Shown one piece after another: positions 17,028-25,915 of a stretch of 64,000 nt of DNA; the first letter of the stretch is position 1; every line of letters starts with the position of its first letter. The stretch spans positions 62,001 to 126,000 of the forward strand of contig NZ_CAWNSW010000089.1 in assembly GCF_963877135.1 (NCBI RefSeq), given 5' to 3'. The translations under genes were made by a program, and so were the position numbers. Below the pieces are notes generated by a model. The model was given only the letters and a program-made list of their open reading frames with translations. It was not told where the DNA came from and did not search any database. This stretch comes from Stenomitos frigidus_A. Lineage in GTDB: Bacteria; Cyanobacteriota; Cyanobacteriia; Leptolyngbyales; Leptolyngbyaceae.

Positions 17028-18701
17028 ATGTTCAACGTTCGTCCCAAAGAAACGGCGTCTATGCTCACTCGTGATGGAGTGCGGTTGGATGCTGATGTCT
17101 ATCGTCCCGATGATGAGGGTTCGTTTCCTGTTTTACTCATGCGACAACCCTATGGGAGGGCGATCGCCTCTACGGTCGTGTATGCCCATCCCACCTGGTA
17201 TGCCGCTCATGGTTACATAGTGGTGATTCAGGATGTCCGTGGGCGTGGTACGTCGGACGGTTCGTTCAAGCTCTTTGCCCATGAAATTGAGGATGGCGAG
17301 GATACCGTCAACTGGGCAGCCAACCTTCCCGGCAGCACGGGGCAGGTTGGCATGTATGGCTTTTCGTATCAAGGCATGACGCAACTGTACGCTGCTGTTG
17401 CAAAGCCACCTGCGCTTAAAGCTATTTGTCCCGCGATGATTGGGTATGACCTGTATACCGACTGGGCGTATGAAGGTGGCGCGTTCTGCTTGCAAGCCAA
17501 TCTTAGTTGGGCCATCCAAATCGCGGCAGAAACGGCTCGGCTGAAGGGCGATGTCACAGCCCACCACACCCTTGCAACAGCAGCCAGAAATTTGCCCCTC
17601 TGCGATCCCGTGCCAACCCAGTCTGGCATCTTAAAAACGCTTGATCCAGAGTCCTTCTACCATGAGTGGTTGCAGCATTCTGAACCAGACGACTATTGGG
17701 AAAAGCTATCGCCCAAGACGTATTTGCACGATGTTAATTTGCCAATGCTGCATATTGGCGGTTGGTTTGACACATTTCTGCGGGGAACGATGCATCTCTA
17801 CAAAGAAATGGCAAGCCGTAGTGCCGATCGCCAGCAGTTGCTGGTGGGTCCGTGGGCGCATTTGCCGTGGGGACGTAAAGTGGGTGCGATCGACTTTGGA
17901 ACCAAAGCGTCTACCCCCTGCGATCGCTTGCAAATTCGTTGGTTTGATCAATTCCTCAAAGGCTTGAATACTGGCTTGTTGGATGAACCCGCGATCGCCC
18001 TTTTTGAGATGGGCAGCAACCAGTGGCGTTTCTTTGACCAATGGCCCAGTGCCGAATCAACTCCCTATGTCCTTAATAGCACTGGGTTAGCCAGTATGAG
18101 CGATCGTGAAGGCACTCTCATCCCGATATCCCCGCACCCCGCACCCCTTCAACGCCCCACTCCCTCACCGCTTCCCGCATTATCCGACACCTTCGTCCAT
18201 GATCCCTGGCGATCGGTGCCTGCTCTTGGTGGTCATGCCTCCATTCCCTCTGGCCCGCAAGACCGTTCCAGTCTCGACTGCCGCACCGACGTTCTTACCT
18301 ACACCTCAGAACCGCTCACTGAAGACTTGTATCTGGCAGGTGATGTCTCTGTGTTGATTTATTGTGCAGCAGACGCTTTGAGCTTCGACTTGTGCGCTAT
18401 CTTGGCTGAGGTGCGATCGCATGGCAGTGTCTACAATTTCACACAGGGCTATGTGCGTGTGCCTCCAGGACAGGTAACCGTACCGCTGCAAATAATGCTC
18501 CAACCCACATGTATTCGCCTTTCCAAAGGCAATGCTCTTCGTCTCAGCCTCAGTGCAGCGTGTTTCCCATCGTACCCAGTCAATGCGGGAACGGGCGTGC
18601 CTGCCAGCGAAACCCGTTTAATTGATCAGCAGATTATTACCGTGACTGTTGCAAGTGGGAGCGATCGCCCGTCTCAGATTTTGCTGCCCGTAAGGCAATA
18701 G
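17028..18701 (+). CDS. CocE/NonD family alpha/beta hydrolase
   Basis: About 557 residues from ATG 17028 (GTG 17016 would add four and overlap the cupin stop). The nucleophile is Ser in GMYGFSYQGM (about 113), the acid Asp in HIGGWFDTFL and the base His in VGPWAHLPWG. The C-terminal part is the X-Pro dipeptidyl-peptidase beta-jelly-roll domain (VLTYTSEPLTEDLYLAGDVS). Members include cocaine esterase, amino-acid ester hydrolase and glutaryl acylase, so an ester or amide bond is the likely target. A Pro-rich linker between catalytic and jelly-roll parts is encoded by a heptamer-like C-rich repeat at about 18130-18175. Confidence 0.88.
   Translation: MFNVRPKETASMLTRDGVRLDADVYRPDDEGSFPVLLMRQPYGRAIASTVVYAHPTWYAAHGYIVVIQDVRGRGTSDGSFKLFAHEIEDGEDTVNWAANLPGSTGQVGMYGFSYQGMTQLYAAVAKPPALKAICPAMIGYDLYTDWAYEGGAFCLQANLSWAIQIAAETARLKGDVTAHHTLATAARNLPLCDPVPTQSGILKTLDPESFYHEWLQHSEPDDYWEKLSPKTYLHDVNLPMLHIGGWFDTFLRGTMHLYKEMASRSADRQQLLVGPWAHLPWGRKVGAIDFGTKASTPCDRLQIRWFDQFLKGLNTGLLDEPAIALFEMGSNQWRFFDQWPSAESTPYVLNSTGLASMSDREGTLIPISPHPAPLQRPTPSPLPALSDTFVHDPWRSVPALGGHASIPSGPQDRSSLDCRTDVLTYTSEPLTEDLYLAGDVSVLIYCAADALSFDLCAILAEVRSHGSVYNFTQGYVRVPPGQVTVPLQIMLQPTCIRLSKGNALRLSLSAACFPSYPVNAGTGVPASETRLIDQQIITVTVASGSDRPSQILLPVRQ
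18130..18147. repeat. C-rich tandem repeat inside the CocE-type gene
   Basis: CCCCGCA units in 7-base period, followed by looser CCCCACTCCCTC sequence to about 18175, read in frame as a Pro/Ser-rich linker (PHPAPLQRPTPSPLP). It resembles the intergenic CCCCACT STRRs. Confidence 0.55.
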
Positions 18702-18942
18702 CCTTTGTTAACGTTGTTTGTACCGAGTGCGTACTAAGCGGTATGAGCGGAGCCAGCATTGAGGTATTCTTGTGCTAACAATTGCTTAGAGCGTTATGAG
18801 CTACACGTTAATTCGTCGACAAAAGATTAAAATGCACCATGAGATTGTGCCTTGGACAGAAGCAAAATAGGCACACGCTTTGTCATGCTGAGCATGCATC
18901 AGTAAGATATTTAAATGTACTCACGGATCACCCCAATTTGTG

Positions 18943-19575
18943 ATGACTAAACTGGCAGTATCAGGACGGGCAACCAAAGCAAAACTGATAGCAGAGGCTC
19001 AGATGGAAGCTGAACGCATGCGGGATGTGCAGCTTTTGTTAGCGCATCTGCTCCGGCAGGAGGATGTGACCATCAAGTTCATCCTGGACTGCCTGTATGA
19101 TGTTGGCTCAGTCAACTTGATTAATCAAAAGGTGCGCTCTCAGCCGCTCAATCAATTGATGAAGGCGATCGCGGGCATGTCTAAACCCGCCTTCAAGCTG
19201 TTTGCGTTGCGCTGGTTATACAAAAACTGTCCGCGCCTGATTACCAACTGGCTGCACCGCAAAGTTCGCTTCAGTGCTCCAGACACCCAGCCCGCCGTTA
19301 CGGTGACGAAGGTGATGGAAGCGCAGGCAAAGCCCACGCTAGCGATCAATCCAGCACCAGCAGTTAACGCAGCCGTAGCAGTCGATCCAGCAGTAGCCCC
19401 GTTAGTACAAACGCCAGAGAGCGAGCGTCAGATTCGGCAGTTGCAGCACCAGGTGCGCTGGCTCACGGGCATTCTGGTTGGCGTCGTTCTTCTATGGGGT
19501 GGTTCGATGCTGTTGCCTCACTATAATTTTCATTCCGGTGCGGCTCAGTCACAGGAAAACGTGCAGCAACGCTAG
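18943..19575 (+). CDS. tail-anchored hypothetical protein, cyanobacterial
   Basis: 210 residues from ATG 18943 (a GTG sits directly before it). The N-terminal 120 residues are helical and basic (RMRDVQLLLAHLLRQEDVTI, LKLF-type helices). An Ala/Pro/Val-rich linker follows at 125-150. A short helix (RQIRQLQHQVRWL) leads into one membrane segment (GILVGVVLLWGGSMLLP), leaving a short hydrophilic tail. The arrangement fits a cytoplasmic helical domain anchored at the C-terminus. I do not recognise the family. It ends 39 bases before the stop of the convergent caspase-like gene. Confidence 0.6.
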   Translation: MTKLAVSGRATKAKLIAEAQMEAERMRDVQLLLAHLLRQEDVTIKFILDCLYDVGSVNLINQKVRSQPLNQLMKAIAGMSKPAFKLFALRWLYKNCPRLITNWLHRKVRFSAPDTQPAVTVTKVMEAQAKPTLAINPAPAVNAAVAVDPAVAPLVQTPESERQIRQLQHQVRWLTGILVGVVLLWGGSMLLPHYNFHSGAAQSQENVQQR

Positions 19576-19613
19576 ATATTATAGGCGCACAAGCAACTTT
19601 GCTGTCGCTGGGA

Positions 19614-21641
19614 TCAGCTAAGGGTTCGGCAAATTGCCCTAGCCTGGTTCCGCTGTACTGGATTAGCGCCCCGTTGCCGTCTGAGCGGAGGACACCAGCT
19701 AGCGATAGCGGTTTTCGATTCGGCATACATCGGTTGGTCTTGAGAGATGAGGCGCGCAGCGATAATGGCAGCATCAAACCCACCCTGCCTGCCTCGTTGT
19801 CGGGCGATCGACATGATTTGGCGACTCCATTGGGCAATTTCCTGTTTTGCCTGCGCGTAGTCTGGTTGTCCTGGCTGCACTTTTCTAGCTTCCTGGATGG
19901 CGTACCAATATGGGGACGCCTGGTCACTCTTCATTGCTGCCAGTGCTCTCGCTTTTGCTAAGTGAGATGGTACTGACGGTTGAGCCGTATGAGTTACAGC
20001 CTTAGTTTGAACGGGCTGCGGTTTGACTGTGGCTCCAGTACCAGTAGAAAGATTGAGTCGGTTCGCACCTGATACTCCAAATTGTTGAGTGGTTGCGATC
20101 GGCTGTGGCGAGAGCGTCTTGACCGCTGGTTTTGTCGATACGGATATGGGCACGATTGTCTTCACATCCGGTATCTTCGCACCCGGTGCCTTCGTATTAG
20201 GGGAGGCTGCTGATACGGGCATCTGTCCAGAGCCTGTTTGTTCAGAGCCTGCTTGCTTCGTACCAGACTGAACCGCTTGTGGCGCTACTGACGAAGTTTT
20301 GGGTGTAAAAGCGGCACAATTACGCAGCAGCACTCCCAGAATCAACCCGACTACAACAAAACTGCCCCACCGCAACACAGGTTGCCAGAAAAGAGCATCA
20401 GAGCTTTCGTCGTTTACGTCTTTAGGGTGATCAGAATTTGACTGAGGCACGGTGGCTGCATGTGTGGGTTGAGCCACTCCATTCTCGTGATTTTGGGTGG
20501 CACTGTCGATAGGGTTGTACGTGCCAACACCATTTTGGGTGGAGGCTGACGTAAAACCATTATTTAAACCCTTAGCAAGAGGCATATAGCCGTTCGTTGA
20601 GCCATTTGAAGCTCCAGGACTACCGTAGGATGGAGACGCATGAGTGCTTCGGTTCTCTCCTGGCGTCCCGCCAGCATTCATCCCCATCGTCCCACCGTCA
20701 GACGCGTACAGCCCAATCTGCGTAGGGTTTGCTACCGCTGTTGTCGAAGCAAGATGCCCATTGCCATTGCCGTTGGCAGACACACCCAATAAACTGTGTC
20801 CTTGATTAGCCAAAGCTTGCAGAGTCGTAGGGTAATCTTTACCGGTTGCTGTTGCCGTTTGGAGTGTAGTCGAGCGATCGCCAACCGTCTGCATCGCGGC
20901 CTTAGCCCCTGTCAGTACAAGCGATTGCTGCAGCTTTTCGGTGGGGCAAATCGTGACAGGTTGCTGAATGGGTCGCCAATAGTGTTCACTCAGCGCGGGT
21001 AGATGCTGGCTTAAGTACTGTCCTAACGCACTCACAGTAGTACATTGGCGATTTCGCAAACTGTCTAGCAGCGCTGCCGTAAAAAACCCATGACCCAACG
21101 CTGAAGTTTCGCGCGAAAACTCGTCTGGTTGACAAGACAGCAGCGTGGGAATGCCTGTGATGTTTGCCAAATGCACCGTATGATTGCCCACTGTTTCGTA
21201 AGAGAAGCTGCTCTCGTTACGATTCACATCCAGCAACACCAAGAGCTTCGCTGCTGAGACCTGCCTCAAGCTACGAAAAATACTTTCTAACGGAATGGCG
21301 GTAGCTTGAACGGCGGTTGGATCACCCTCGATCGGCACCAGATAATCTTGCCCTTGCTGACAGATGCCATAGCCACTGAAGAAAAACCAAAGAGTATCGT
21401 CTGGCTGAATGTATCCCTGCGTCAGCAGGTCAAGCCAACTCTGAATCGTTTGGCGATCGGGGTAAGTGGATTTGCCCCACTGGGGTGGTGAGGTCTCTGT
21501 GAGCAGCAAGCACTGTTCAGCCGGAATCCCCACATCGTCAACCAGGAACTGTTGAATCGCTTGAGCGTCGTTTTTGGCGAAGCTCAAGGGTTGAAAAAAC
21601 TGATACTGATTAATGCCGACGCTGATTGCCCACTGTCTCAT
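19614..21641 (-). CDS. caspase-fold (orthocaspase-like) protein with lost catalytic dyad
   Basis: 675 residues. The first 240 are a peptidase C14 / orthocaspase p20 domain (AISVGINQYQFFQPLSFAKN, WFFFSGYG, LLVLLDVNRNESS). Active members have His in FFFSGHG and Cys in LLDxC; here these are Tyr91 and Asn140, so peptidase activity is unlikely. A long Gly/Asn/Ser/Thr-rich region follows, then one membrane segment near 418-440 (FVVVGLILGVLLRNC), a Thr/Val/Pro-rich linker and a C-terminal helical region with a repeated pattern (YWYAIQEARKVQPGQPDYAQ). The latter resembles repeats in the protein at 39906-41033. Probably a membrane-anchored scaffold or decoy; the function is inference. Confidence 0.85.
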   Translation of the reverse strand: MRQWAISVGINQYQFFQPLSFAKNDAQAIQQFLVDDVGIPAEQCLLLTETSPPQWGKSTYPDRQTIQSWLDLLTQGYIQPDDTLWFFFSGYGICQQGQDYLVPIEGDPTAVQATAIPLESIFRSLRQVSAAKLLVLLDVNRNESSFSYETVGNHTVHLANITGIPTLLSCQPDEFSRETSALGHGFFTAALLDSLRNRQCTTVSALGQYLSQHLPALSEHYWRPIQQPVTICPTEKLQQSLVLTGAKAAMQTVGDRSTTLQTATATGKDYPTTLQALANQGHSLLGVSANGNGNGHLASTTAVANPTQIGLYASDGGTMGMNAGGTPGENRSTHASPSYGSPGASNGSTNGYMPLAKGLNNGFTSASTQNGVGTYNPIDSATQNHENGVAQPTHAATVPQSNSDHPKDVNDESSDALFWQPVLRWGSFVVVGLILGVLLRNCAAFTPKTSSVAPQAVQSGTKQAGSEQTGSGQMPVSAASPNTKAPGAKIPDVKTIVPISVSTKPAVKTLSPQPIATTQQFGVSGANRLNLSTGTGATVKPQPVQTKAVTHTAQPSVPSHLAKARALAAMKSDQASPYWYAIQEARKVQPGQPDYAQAKQEIAQWSRQIMSIARQRGRQGGFDAAIIAARLISQDQPMYAESKTAIASWCPPLRRQRGANPVQRNQARAICRTLS

Positions 21642-21974
21642 ATCAGATGCCCCAGATATCTATTGACATAGCATTCCCGGTCATCTCTATCATGACACGC
21701 TCGTTCCAGAAGGCAAAATGCTCCAGCGATCGCAGTCTTTTGTGGCACGCTGGCGATCACTTACCATCGCTTCCTTCGTAATTACCTCACCTTGGCTATT
21801 AATTGCAGTCATCTTCAGGCAGATCGACCATAATCCTTTCAACCTGTGAAATAAAATTTTTCAGTTGAAGTTCTGCCTGCCACTTTTGTTTGCCATGACT
21901 CATGACTAAAGTTGAGCATCAGCGCTGGGCAAACTTGTTGATAGACTCTTTAAAGCAAGGAGCGTGAAGTAGCA
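21642..21974. other. divergent intergenic region
   Basis: 333 bases between the caspase-like gene and the secreted protein gene. AAGGAG at about 21956 is the only ribosome-binding-like site, a little far from ATG 21975. I see no RNA gene or repeat. Confidence 0.4.
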
Positions 21975-22628
21975 ATGCAATTACCAAGCTTAGTACAGGC
22001 AATCGCGCAAGCTAGATTCAAGCGGTTGAAGCTACGAGTCGTGCCGATGAGTTTAGCGGCAGTCTTGGGGCTGGCCGGAAGCCTAGTGTTTGCCCAGACG
22101 ATCGCCCCTTCTGTCGTCCAGGCTTATACAAGCACCGTGAATGTGACGATCGATGTACAGCCCACCGAAACTTACGACACGTTGGTACGTCGTGCTGAAG
22201 CGATCGCCAGAGCCGCCACGCAACGGAGCTTCGATCGCGACATTTTGGTGACCGATGTTTCGATCGTCATCATCGCGCAAGGGACTTCTGCTACAGTGCC
22301 CGTGCTGTCGCTCGCCACCACTCGTCCTCAATGGCGTAGTCAGCCCGATCCGCGTCGCTGGGCAACCTACTACAGCACCTCTAAAGCGCTGTTAGGTTTG
22401 AACAAAGCACCCTCTGCGACGACCGCGCAACCAACTGTAACGACTGCAACTCCGGCAACAACCTCGACGACCGCGCAACCGCGATCGACTACCCCAAGTA
22501 CCCGTACTACGCCACCGACAGTGACTCCTGGCAGTGCAACCCCTGATGGTTCTCAAGTACCAGCCTCAGCAGCCCCTAGTCCAGTCCTGCCGCAGCGCAT
22601 TCCGACTCCGGGAAATATTGGGAAGTAA
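21975..22628 (+). CDS. secreted protein with Thr/Pro-rich tail
   Basis: 217 residues. A basic N-terminus and hydrophobic core (VPMSLAAVLGLAGSLVFAQT) form a signal peptide or anchor. A compact domain at 45-130 (NVTIDVQPTETYDTLVRRAE, VTDVSIVIIAQG) is followed by about 85 residues rich in Thr, Pro, Ala and Ser, a typical extracytoplasmic linker. No catalytic motif is seen. It stands alone upstream of chlP, separated by STRRs. Function unknown. Confidence 0.65.
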   Translation: MQLPSLVQAIAQARFKRLKLRVVPMSLAAVLGLAGSLVFAQTIAPSVVQAYTSTVNVTIDVQPTETYDTLVRRAEAIARAATQRSFDRDILVTDVSIVIIAQGTSATVPVLSLATTRPQWRSQPDPRRWATYYSTSKALLGLNKAPSATTAQPTVTTATPATTSTTAQPRSTTPSTRTTPPTVTPGSATPDGSQVPASAAPSPVLPQRIPTPGNIGK

Positions 22629-22683
22629 GCAGAAGGCAGGAGGCAGAAGGCTAAAGCTCAAAACACCTCTCTCTTCTCTTCCA

Positions 22684-22711
22684 ACTCAAAACTCAAAACT
22701 CAAAACTCAAA
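22684..22711. repeat. heptanucleotide STRR (ACTCAAA x4)
   Basis: Four perfect ACTCAAA units in tandem. The same heptamer returns at 52025-52040 next to lpdA. Confidence 0.85.
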
Positions 22712-22840
22712 ACTTTCTCCTCCCCCTCACTTTGTTAAGCTCTGTTTCAACTTGGCGGGATCTCCTCCCACTCAGGGATATCCGTCAAAAGTCCGTGATA
22801 CCATGCATCCTGTAGCTTCTAACGATTTAGGAGAAAACCT

Positions 22841-24064
22841 TTGGCACTACGGGTTGCAGTTGTCGGTGGCGGTCCAGCAGGCTCTTCTGCCGCGGAAGTT
22901 TTAGCAAAAGCAGGTATTGAAACCTATTTAATTGAGCGCAAGTTGGACAACGTGAAGCCATGCGGTGGTGCGATTCCGCTGTGTATGGTGAGCGAGTTTG
23001 ACCTGCCGCCCGAAATCATCGATCGCCGTGTACGCAAGATGAAAATGATCTCTCCCTCAAACGTGGAGGTCAACATCGGCGGCACACTCAAAGATGACGA
23101 ATACATCGGTATGTGCCGTCGAGAAGTGCTGGATGGCTTTATGCGCGAACGTGCTGAAAAGCTGGGCACAAAAGTCATTAATGGCACGATGCACAAGCTG
23201 GAAATTCCCAGCAACGACAAAGATCCGTATACGTTGCACTACGCGGATCACTCCAATGGGAGCTTGGAAGGTACACCCAAAACCCTGAAAGTGGATCTGG
23301 TGATTGGTGCCGATGGTGCCAACTCGCGGGTGGCGAAAGCAATCGATGCGGGTGATTACAATTACGCGATCGCCTTTCAGGAGCGCATTCGGTTGCCCGA
23401 AGACAAGATGGCGTACTATAACGAACTGGCGGAAATGTATGTCGGTGATGATGTGTCGCCCGACTTCTATGCGTGGGTATTTCCTAAGTACGACCACGTT
23501 GCAGTGGGTACGGGCACGATGAAGCCTAATCAGTCAAAGATCAAGCAACTGCAAGCGGGCATTCGCGCTCGTGCAGCAGCAAGATTGCGCGGTGGCAAAA
23601 TTATTCGTGTGGAAGCACACCCCATTCCCGAACATCCCAGACCACGCCGAGTGGTGGGTCGGGTCGCACTGGTCGGCGATGCAGCGGGAACCGTTACCAA
23701 GTCGTCCGGTGAAGGCATTTACTTTGCAGCAAAGTCGGCGCGGATGTGTGCCGAAGCGATTGTGGAGTTTTCCGAGAAGGGCGATCGCGTCCCGACCGAA
23801 GCGGATCTCAAGGTCTACATCAAACGCTGGGACAAGCAGTATGGCTTGACCTACAAGGTGTTAGACATCCTGCAAACCGTCTTCTACCGCTCGGATGCCA
23901 CTCGTGAGGCGTTTGTCGAAATGTGCTCTGACATCGATGTGCAGAAACTCACTTTCGACAGCTACCTGTATAAAACAGTGGTGCCTGCGAATCCGCTGAC
24001 GCAGCTGAAGATTACCGCAAAGACGATCGGGAGCCTGATTCGCGGCAACGCACTGGCACCTTAG
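22841..24064 (+). CDS. chlP: geranylgeranyl diphosphate reductase
   Basis: 407 residues, full length. ChlP reduces geranylgeranyl groups stepwise to phytyl with NADPH, for chlorophyll a and tocopherol/phylloquinone side chains. The FAD site GGGPAGSSAAE is at residues 9-19, the second FAD motif is LVGDAAGTVTKSSGEGIYFA, and the family block RKLDNVKPCGGAIPLCMV is intact. A TTG start at 22841 is fixed by the family N-terminus (ALRVAVVGGG) and an AGGAG seven bases upstream. The gene is followed by a perfect palindrome and then a 21-bp repeat array. Confidence 0.96.
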   Translation: MALRVAVVGGGPAGSSAAEVLAKAGIETYLIERKLDNVKPCGGAIPLCMVSEFDLPPEIIDRRVRKMKMISPSNVEVNIGGTLKDDEYIGMCRREVLDGFMRERAEKLGTKVINGTMHKLEIPSNDKDPYTLHYADHSNGSLEGTPKTLKVDLVIGADGANSRVAKAIDAGDYNYAIAFQERIRLPEDKMAYYNELAEMYVGDDVSPDFYAWVFPKYDHVAVGTGTMKPNQSKIKQLQAGIRARAAARLRGGKIIRVEAHPIPEHPRPRRVVGRVALVGDAAGTVTKSSGEGIYFAAKSARMCAEAIVEFSEKGDRVPTEADLKVYIKRWDKQYGLTYKVLDILQTVFYRSDATREAFVEMCSDIDVQKLTFDSYLYKTVVPANPLTQLKITAKTIGSLIRGNALAP

Positions 24065-24073
24065 AAGCATCCG

Positions 24074-24099
24074 TAGGGACGTTACATGTAACGTCCCTA
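24074..24099. repeat. perfect 26-bp palindrome downstream of chlP
   Basis: The arm TAGGGACGTTACA is followed directly by its exact complement, nine bases after the chlP stop. There is no T-run, so it may be an interspersed palindromic repeat or a stabilising stem rather than a classic terminator. Confidence 0.75.
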
Positions 24100-24110
24100 T
24101 GCAGAAATTG

Positions 24111-24467
24111 ATTCCATTTGGAGTGAGAGCGTTCCTGGTTGAACTGGGGACGTTTTTGTTTTCAGTCGGAACATTTCTATTTTGAGTGCGATCGTTCCTG
24201 TTTGAAGTGCAACCATTCCTGTTTGAAGTGACAAAGTTCCTGTTTGAAGTGCGATCCTTCCTGGTTGAAGTGCGATCGTTCCAGGTTTGAGTAGGAATGT
24301 TCCTATTTTGAGTGCGATCGTTTCTGTTTGAAATGCGATCGTTCAAGGTTTGAGTAGAAACGTTCCTGTTTCAAGGAGGAATATTCTTATTTGAAGCGAG
24401 AGCCGTCTCATTTTAAGTGGGGCTGTTCGTGATTGAAGGGCGATCGCTGCGGCTTGAAACTAGAACG
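24111..24467. repeat. 21-bp tandem repeat array, 17 degenerate units
   Basis: Seventeen consecutive 21-base units (24111, 24132, 24153 ... 24447) without any phase shift. The typical unit reads TTCCTG, then TTTGAAGTG, then CGATCG; the last six bases are the HIP1 core in six units. Variants such as GGTTTGAGTAGGAATG recur at 24283 and 24346, suggesting older higher-order duplication. On the minus strand part of the array is open and would give a heptapeptide of the NRNDRTS kind, but stops close the frame upstream. It fills most of the 549-base gap between chlP and the ATPase gene. Confidence 0.85.
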
Positions 24468-24613
24468 TTCTTGAAAAAAGAGCCGGAGTTACTTGCGAGA
24501 ACCGCTTGCGGGATCAAAAAGGCATCTGTAACCAGGTATGTTCTGACTGTTTAACGCAGCGCTTGTCGAGTGTTTCGGTATGATGAGGGTCAGATTCATC
24601 TCTCTCCCACGTC

Positions 24614-25906
24614 ATGAACGAAGCGCTTCTCAAGGTTTTTCAGCAGGCATACCAGGACTTCAATCTGCTTCCCCTGATTGAACCAGAAGATATTGAGCGT
24701 TTTCGCGTGGACTATGGACGTGAGCCGTTGGTGCGGCTGAAGCAGGAAGTGAATGCTTCTGCGAAGGCGCAAAAGTTCGTGTTTACAGGACACACTGGCT
24801 GTGGCAAATCAACGTTACTGAAGCGCTTTACGGTGGAGATGAAGCCCCAGCACTTTACGGTGTTTTTCTCCATTGCAGATATGATTGAGCCTGCTGACAT
24901 CACGCATCGCAAGATTCTGTATGCGATCGCTGTGCAACTGCTGCATGCTGCTACGGAAAAGCAAATTGCCATTGACGACGACATCAAGGAAAATTTACTG
25001 GGCTGGCTGGACACCACCCATAAGCAGAAAAAGGAGAAAAGCACAAAGTCAGAATTTGGGCTGGGGATTAGTAACCTTCTGAAATTTGTCACCCTGAAGT
25101 TTCAGCAGGAGCAGGCGGCACGAGAAGAATTTGAGCGGGTTTTTGAGAAGCGTGTGGTGGATCTGGTGAAATATGCCGATCGCATTGCGGCTGCTATTCA
25201 AATTGCTACTAAAAAGCCCGTACTGGTGGTGATCGACGACCTGGATAAGCTGGATTTGCCGCTGGTGGAGTCCATCTATCGCAACAACATCAAAGTATTG
25301 TTCTCGCCTCAATTTCGGATTGTGTTCACCATTCCCATTTCGGCAACGCAAGACCCGCAGGTGATGGGTGCGCTCACATCGGAAGGCATTGTGCGCCCCG
25401 CGTTGTTTCCCGTGTCGAAGTTTTTTGCCAAGTCGGACTGCCATAAGCCCGAAGCCGCGCCGATCGACAAGACCGTCAACATCTTTCTGGAGGTCTTAAA
25501 GAAACGGATTCCCGCTGCCTGCATTGATCCAGGCACTGCTCACCAGATGGTGCTGAAGAGTGGCGGTGTGATGCGCGAACTGGTGCGGCTGGGGCGCGAG
25601 TGCTGCACCGAATGTATGGTGCAACTGGAACTAGAACCCGATCGCGCCGATCTGACCATCAACGATGAGATCTTAAACGTCGCAGTACGGAATCTTCGCA
25701 ACGATTTTGCCCGACAGATTGGCACCAGTCTGTTTCCTGTGCTGAAGCAGGTCTACCAAACCCTCAACAACAAAGATACCGACAGCGATGCCTTTGTGAA
25801 ATTGCTGCACGGGCTGATGGTGCTGGAATACCAGAATGATGATTTGTGGTACGACGTACACCCGATCGTGGTGGATTTGCTCCAGCGGCAAGGCTTGCTT
25901 GAGTAG
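24614..25906 (+). CDS. P-loop ATPase of AAA/STAND type
   Basis: 430 residues. Walker A is GHTGCGKST at about 59-67 and Walker B VLVVIDDLDKLD near 210. The surrounding pattern (RVDYGREPLVRLKQEV before the P-loop, IVFTIPISATQDPQ after Walker B, a C-terminal winged-helix-like region DALVKLLHGL-type) fits a AAA_16/KAP-like ATPase with its regulatory helices. The gap to the next gene is 9 bases, so it is co-transcribed with the TPR protein. Inference: ATPase subunit of a two-part signalling or chaperone-like machine whose sensor is the TPR protein. Confidence 0.75.
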   Translation: MNEALLKVFQQAYQDFNLLPLIEPEDIERFRVDYGREPLVRLKQEVNASAKAQKFVFTGHTGCGKSTLLKRFTVEMKPQHFTVFFSIADMIEPADITHRKILYAIAVQLLHAATEKQIAIDDDIKENLLGWLDTTHKQKKEKSTKSEFGLGISNLLKFVTLKFQQEQAAREEFERVFEKRVVDLVKYADRIAAAIQIATKKPVLVVIDDLDKLDLPLVESIYRNNIKVLFSPQFRIVFTIPISATQDPQVMGALTSEGIVRPALFPVSKFFAKSDCHKPEAAPIDKTVNIFLEVLKKRIPAACIDPGTAHQMVLKSGGVMRELVRLGRECCTECMVQLELEPDRADLTINDEILNVAVRNLRNDFARQIGTSLFPVLKQVYQTLNNKDTDSDAFVKLLHGLMVLEYQNDDLWYDVHPIVVDLLQRQGLLE

Positions 25907-25915
25907 AACGACGCT

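Noticed and set aside
18796..18870. 24-codon plus-strand frame upstream of the tail-anchored protein
   Set aside because: Too short and without features; no ribosome site.
23861..24346. Minus-strand open frame across the chlP end and the 21-bp array
   Set aside because: It begins with TTG inside the array, overlaps 200 bases of chlP and is interrupted upstream by TAA; more likely a by-product of the 21-base (multiple of three) period. Kept only as a possibility in the findings.
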